Shown here: piece after piece, positions 30,961 through 34,839 of the stretch
How the letters are laid out: the number at the start of each line of letters is the position of its first letter
Position numbering within the stretch: position 1 is the stretch's first letter
Source of the DNA: Helicobacter sp.
Lineage (GTDB): Bacteria > Campylobacterota > Campylobacteria > Campylobacterales > Helicobacteraceae
DNA: 34,839 bases
Direction of reading: 5' to 3'
Assembly: GCF_014799995.1 (NCBI RefSeq)
Contig: NZ_JAAVGY010000014.1
Location: 1-34,839, forward strand
The notes under the pieces: generated by a model
Seen by the model: the letters and a program-made list of their open reading frames with translations, nothing else
The model's database searches: none
Told to the model about the DNA's origin: nothing
Made by a program: the position numbers and the translations under genes

Positions 30961-32388
30961 ATGAAAATCTTAACAAATGCTAAAAAAGTCGGAGAATTAG
31001 AAGTCGTTATTTTGCGTGATAAAAAATTACCAAAAAACTTAACAAAAGTTGAAAAAGACGCGCTAGAGATTCAAAATTACAAGGGTGAGGGTTGCTGCTT
31101 CGTAAGAGAAAGTAAGAGGTTTTTTGTCGGAATTGAGAGCTACAACTATCCTTTTCCTAATGCCGTGCGTGATGCGCTTGCTAGTGCGATTGGAGGTATT
31201 AGAAAGCTTAAAATAAAGTCCGCCTCTATCATAGTGGAATCACAACAAGAAGCGAAAGAGGTTTGCGAGGGAATCTTACTTGGTTCTTATGTCTTTGATA
31301 CTTTTAAGAGCAAAAAAAGTGAAAGTCATCTTAAAGAGATTTATTTGAGTTCCTCTAAATTGAAGCAGGTAGAGCTTGAGGGAATTGTGAGAGAATCCCA
31401 AATCTTGAGTGAGAGCATTAACCAAGTGCGCGAAATTATCAATACGCCGCCAATGATTGCCACGCCAAAATACATTACTACTTACGCACAAAGAATCGCA
31501 AAAGAATCCGGATTGGAATGCAAAGTGTATGATAAGAAGTTTTTAGAAAAAGAAAAAATGGGCGCATTTTTAGCAGTGGCAAAGGCAAGCGTAAATGAGC
31601 CTTATCTCGTGCATTTAAGCTACAAACCCAAAATGCCAAAAGGCAAAAAATTGCCAAAGATTGTGCTTGTCGGCAAGGGTTTGACTTATGATTCTGGAGG
31701 GCTTAGCCTTAAGCCGGGCGAGTTTATGACGACAATGAAGTCAGATAAAAGCGGTGCGTGCGCAGTGCTTGGGATTTTGGAATCTGTGGCGAAATTGGGT
31801 GTGCAGGCTGAAGTGCATGGAATCTTGGGATTAGCAGAAAATATGATTGGCGGGAATGCGTATAAGCCTGATGATATTTTGATTGCACGGAATCAAAAGA
31901 GCATTGAGGTGCGCAATACTGACGCAGAGGGGCGTTTGGTGCTAGCGGATTGTTTGAGTTTTGCAAGTGATTTGAATCCGGATTTTTTGATTGATTTGGC
32001 TACGCTTACAGGGGCTTGTGTCGTGGCTTTGGGAGATTATAGCACGGGGATTATGGGTTATAATCAAAAGCTAAAAGAGGATTTTGCCAAAGCAGCCTTT
32101 GAAGCAGGGGAGCTAAGCGGAATCTTGCCCTTTAATCCTTATTTAAGAAAACTATTTAATTCCGAAGTGGCAGATTTATGCAATATCCCCTCTAGTCGCT
32201 ATGGAAGCGCAATCAGTGCGGGAATGTTTTTAGGTGAATTTGTCGCAGAATCTCTAGTGCAAAAATGGCTGCATTTAGACATTGCAGGACCTGCTTATGT
32301 AGAAAAAGCTTGGGGAGTAAATCCTTTTGGTGCAAGTGGTGCAGGGATTCGTGCAGTGGTGCAATTTATTTTAAACAAAACAAAATAA
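30961..32388 (+). CDS. pepA: Leucyl aminopeptidase (M17)
   Basis: This 475-residue cytosolic peptidase releases N-terminal amino acids. The two-metal site is complete: Lys239, Asp244, Asp262, Asp321 and Glu323, with Lys251 and Arg325 (NTDAEGRLVLADC) as catalytic residues, all at a constant offset from E. coli PepA. The ATG at 30961 is chosen because it follows an aggaa site and the dedA stop; a longer reading would overlap dedA by 65 nt. ychF follows after 9 nt. Confidence 0.96.
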   Translation: MKILTNAKKVGELEVVILRDKKLPKNLTKVEKDALEIQNYKGEGCCFVRESKRFFVGIESYNYPFPNAVRDALASAIGGIRKLKIKSASIIVESQQEAKEVCEGILLGSYVFDTFKSKKSESHLKEIYLSSSKLKQVELEGIVRESQILSESINQVREIINTPPMIATPKYITTYAQRIAKESGLECKVYDKKFLEKEKMGAFLAVAKASVNEPYLVHLSYKPKMPKGKKLPKIVLVGKGLTYDSGGLSLKPGEFMTTMKSDKSGACAVLGILESVAKLGVQAEVHGILGLAENMIGGNAYKPDDILIARNQKSIEVRNTDAEGRLVLADCLSFASDLNPDFLIDLATLTGACVVALGDYSTGIMGYNQKLKEDFAKAAFEAGELSGILPFNPYLRKLFNSEVADLCNIPSSRYGSAISAGMFLGEFVAESLVQKWLHLDIAGPAYVEKAWGVNPFGASGAGIRAVVQFILNKTK

Positions 32389-32397
32389 AGGAAATCT

Positions 32398-33504
32398 ATG
32401 GGGCTATCAATCGGAATCGTAGGACTTCCTAATGTGGGCAAATCCACGACTTTTAATGCACTAACTAAAACGCAAAACGCCCAATCTGCAAATTATCCCT
32501 TTTGCACGATTGAGCCAAACAAGGCGATTGTGCCTGTGCCTGATACGCGTCTTTTGGAGTTGGCAAAAATCGTCAATCCGCAAAAGATTCAGCATTCTGT
32601 GGTGGAGTTTGTGGATATTGCTGGGCTTGTCAAAGGAGCGAGTAAGGGCGAGGGCTTGGGGAATCAGTTTCTAGCAAACATTAAAGAAACGGAAGTGATT
32701 TTGCATCTCGTGCGTTGTTTTGAGGATTCTAACATTACGCACGTAGAGGGTAGCATTAATCCTTTACGTGATGTGGAAATCATAGAGACAGAATTACTCA
32801 TCGCCGATATGCAAACCTTGCAAAAACGCGTGGAGAGATTGACTAGAAGTGCCAAAAGCGGCACGGATAAAGAGGCAAAGGCGCAATTAGAAGTTGCCCT
32901 CGCTCTTTTGAAGCATACGGAGGAGGGTTCTCCCGTGCGCACTTTTGAGGATAAGGCAAATGAATGGTTTTTACTTTTGGATAGAGAATTGCGATTCTTG
33001 ACAAACAAAGAAATTATTTATGGTGCAAATGTAGATGAGGTGGGTTTGGAATCGGATAATACTTTCGTGGTTCAATTAAGAAAATATGCGAAAGAACAAG
33101 GGGCGGAGGTGATTAAGCTTTGCTCTAAAATTGAAGAAGAGTTGGTGGGTTTAAGCGAGGAAGAGCAGGGAGAGTTTCTCCAAGAATTAGGGGTGAGTGA
33201 GAGCGGATTAGATGCGATAATTCGCTTGGGCTTTGAGAAATTGGGCTTGATTAGTTATTTCACTGCTGGGGTAAAAGAAGTGCGTGCTTGGACGATTCAT
33301 CAAGGCGATAAAGCACCTGTCGCCGCAGGAGTGATTCATAAGGATTTTGAAAAAGGCTTCATTCGTGCCGAAGTCATTGCTTATAGGGATTTTATCAAAT
33401 ATGGCGGGGAAGCGAAATCCAAAGAAGCGGGCGCGATGCGTGTCGAGGGTAAGGACTATGTCGTGCAAGACGGCGATGTGATGCACTTTAGGTTTAATGT
33501 GTAA
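32398..33504 (+). CDS. ychF: Redox-regulated ATPase YchF (OLA1 family)
   Basis: This 368-residue P-loop protein has G1 GLPNVGKST (9-17), G3 DIAGLVKGASKGEGLGNQF, and NVDE (211-214) at the G4 position, the change that gives YchF its ATP preference. The C-terminal TGS domain (about 283-366) holds TAGVKEVRAWTIHQGDKAPVAAGVIHKDF-type sequence. It binds ribosomes and responds to oxidative stress in E. coli. Last gene of the plus-strand run. Confidence 0.97.
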   Translation: MGLSIGIVGLPNVGKSTTFNALTKTQNAQSANYPFCTIEPNKAIVPVPDTRLLELAKIVNPQKIQHSVVEFVDIAGLVKGASKGEGLGNQFLANIKETEVILHLVRCFEDSNITHVEGSINPLRDVEIIETELLIADMQTLQKRVERLTRSAKSGTDKEAKAQLEVALALLKHTEEGSPVRTFEDKANEWFLLLDRELRFLTNKEIIYGANVDEVGLESDNTFVVQLRKYAKEQGAEVIKLCSKIEEELVGLSEEEQGEFLQELGVSESGLDAIIRLGFEKLGLISYFTAGVKEVRAWTIHQGDKAPVAAGVIHKDFEKGFIRAEVIAYRDFIKYGGEAKSKEAGAMRVEGKDYVVQDGDVMHFRFNV

Positions 33505-33527
33505 GGGTTAGATAAAAGATTTTTGGA

Positions 33528-33533
33528 TATAAT
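33528..33533 (+). promoter_or_regulatory. Predicted promoter (-10) of the DUF262 gene
   Basis: TATAAT preceded by ttttgga, 40 nt before the ATG at 33573, with an aaggag ribosome site in the leader. It lies just after the ychF stop, so the gene probably has its own transcript. Confidence 0.6.
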
Positions 33534-33572
33534 TTTTAATGTTTAAATTTATTTAAAATTAAGGAGAAATTT

Positions 33573-34839
33573 ATGGAAGCAAAAGAAAAAAATTTTGGTC
33601 AAATTATGCAAAGGGCAAATGTTTTTAAAATTCCATTTTTTCAAAGGGCTTATGTATGGGAAAAAGAAAAGCATCTGGAAAAATTTTTTGATGATTTATA
33701 TGAGAGTTTTAATAGTAAAAATGAACATTTTTTAGGTTCAGTAATTTTAAAAGCTTCATCAGGTAACGATAATTATGTTAGCGTAATTGATGGACAACAA
33801 AGATTAACAACTTTTTCTATATTAATGAAAGTGCTTTATGATAATTTAGAAGAAGATAAGAAAAAGTTTTTTAGAGATTGTCTTTTTGAAGCCTATAAAA
33901 GTGATAATTCACCAAGAATCATTCATTCAAAGCTAGATAAAGAATCTTATGTGAAAATTTTTGAACAAAGTGAAGATGTTTTAGATATTAAAACCGATAA
34001 TAAGATTATAGTTTGCTATCAATTTTTCTCCCAACAGATAAAAGAAAAAAATATGGAGACGAATGATATTTTTGAATTTTTCAAGTTTCTTAAAGATTCT
34101 AAAATATTGGTGGAAGTTTGTTTGGATAGTAAAGAAGATGAACAAAAAATCTTTGACTCTATTAATTCTACAGGGGAGCCCTTAAGCTCTACTGATATTA
34201 TAAAAAATGCACTTTTTGATAAAATTATTAAAGAAAGTAGTGAAGAAGAAGCTATTAAATTATATGGGCAATATTGGCAATCTATTTTTGAAGAAAAAGA
34301 GGAAGAAAAAAACTTTTGGAATACCAAAATTGGTAAAGAGCAAAGATATAAAAGCGAGATTTTTTTACATGCTTTTGCTGTGATTGAGAATTTTTTTGAC
34401 TATTCTAAAAAACATAATATTAGCCATCTTGCTTCTTTATATAAAGAATATATTAAAAATTTCAATAGCAGTAAACTTGAAGTTTTTTTGAAGAAAATCA
34501 AAGAATACTCTACAATTTATAGGAATTTTCCACAAATTATAGATACAAAAGATGAAAAGACATTATTCAATTTTAATTGGAGATTAAGACTTTTTCATAT
34601 AGTGGATGAATACGGTGTAAATACTACTTTGCCTTTATTGCTTAAATTAGAATATCAGTTAAAAAATGACATTGAAAATTTAGAGAAATGTTTTAAATTG
34701 CTTGAAATACTTTTATTATGTAATAATCAGACAAAATCTTATAATGTCTTTTTTGCAAAACTAACACAGAAATTACCAAAAAATAATAATGAAATCTGTA
34801 AGTATTTAAAAGAAGAGATTATAAAAGATTATAAAGATA
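33573..34839 (+). CDS. DUF262 (GmrSD-like) protein, partial (3' end outside window)
   Basis: A 422-codon open frame starts at 33573 with a strong aaggag site and runs off the right edge. IPFFQRAYVW (residues 20-29) and VIDGQQRLTTF with DGQQR at 73-77 are the DUF262 signature, and DSINSTGEPLSSTDIIKNALF (about 193-213) is its second conserved block. DUF262 proteins include the GmrSD type IV restriction enzymes that attack glucosylated-hydroxymethylcytosine DNA, and BREX-associated BrxU. Nucleotide binding and cleavage need a C-terminal DUF1524 HNH domain in many of these; that would lie beyond the edge. Base use is much more AT-rich (Lys, Asn, Phe, Ile) than in ychF, which suggests acquisition. 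Confidence 0.85.
   Translation, partial: MEAKEKNFGQIMQRANVFKIPFFQRAYVWEKEKHLEKFFDDLYESFNSKNEHFLGSVILKASSGNDNYVSVIDGQQRLTTFSILMKVLYDNLEEDKKKFFRDCLFEAYKSDNSPRIIHSKLDKESYVKIFEQSEDVLDIKTDNKIIVCYQFFSQQIKEKNMETNDIFEFFKFLKDSKILVEVCLDSKEDEQKIFDSINSTGEPLSSTDIIKNALFDKIIKESSEEEAIKLYGQYWQSIFEEKEEEKNFWNTKIGKEQRYKSEIFLHAFAVIENFFDYSKKHNISHLASLYKEYIKNFNSSKLEVFLKKIKEYSTIYRNFPQIIDTKDEKTLFNFNWRLRLFHIVDEYGVNTTLPLLLKLEYQLKNDIENLEKCFKLLEILLLCNNQTKSYNVFFAKLTQKLPKNNNEICKYLKEEIIKDYKD

Noticed and set aside
34019..34327. Minus-strand 102-codon frame at the right end
   Set aside because: It is antisense to the DUF262 gene and lacks a ribosome site and family similarity; it is a shadow of AT-rich coding DNA.

Overview
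The window looks like chromosomal DNA of a Helicobacter species (Campylobacterota), most likely of the enterohepatic type. The evidence is the AT-rich base use, the oorDABC 2-oxoglutarate oxidoreductase operon, a gene order (nth, AsmA-like gene, mltG, oorDABC) that I recall from H. pylori, a long S10/spc/alpha ribosomal cluster without rpmD, and a C-terminal glycosyltransferase-type tail typical of this group. Having both mdh and proB argues against H. pylori itself. The species is inference.

Layout. Positions 1-426 hold the end of a surface-sugar transferase-like gene that runs into a dispersed repeat. 509-4392 (minus) is oorC, oorB, oorA, oorD and, upstream, mdh: a TCA-cycle block. 4563-5513 (minus) is mltG, whose start overlaps head-to-head with an AsmA/YhdP-like envelope gene (5437-8034, plus), followed by nth. 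8728-9174 is non-coding, with a second repeat copy and the S10 promoter. 9175-22906 (plus) is one tightly packed block from rpsJ to rplQ, including secY, map, infA, rpmJ and rpoA. It has an extra promoter before rpmJ and ends in a perfect 12-bp stem. 23019-25105 (minus) is a molybdopterin operon: a small exported protein, moaD, moaE, mobB and mogA. ridA (plus) is divergent from it.

25555-27758 is an accessory insertion between housekeeping genes: a third repeat copy, an EVE/PUA-like gene, an exported protein gene broken by an exact 13-bp tandem duplication, and a small helix-turn-helix gene. From 27759 to 33504 come rplU, rpmA, obg, proB, a dedA-family gene, pepA and ychF, all on plus. The right edge holds a very AT-rich DUF262 (GmrSD-like) gene, cut by the window end, with its own promoter.

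The best leads are the 13-bp duplication that splits the exported gene into two frames which rejoin exactly when one copy is removed, the three-copy nested-palindrome repeat family, the antisense overlap of two membrane-anchor coding sequences, and the incomplete DUF262 locus. No CRISPR array, tRNA, rRNA or transposase gene was seen.
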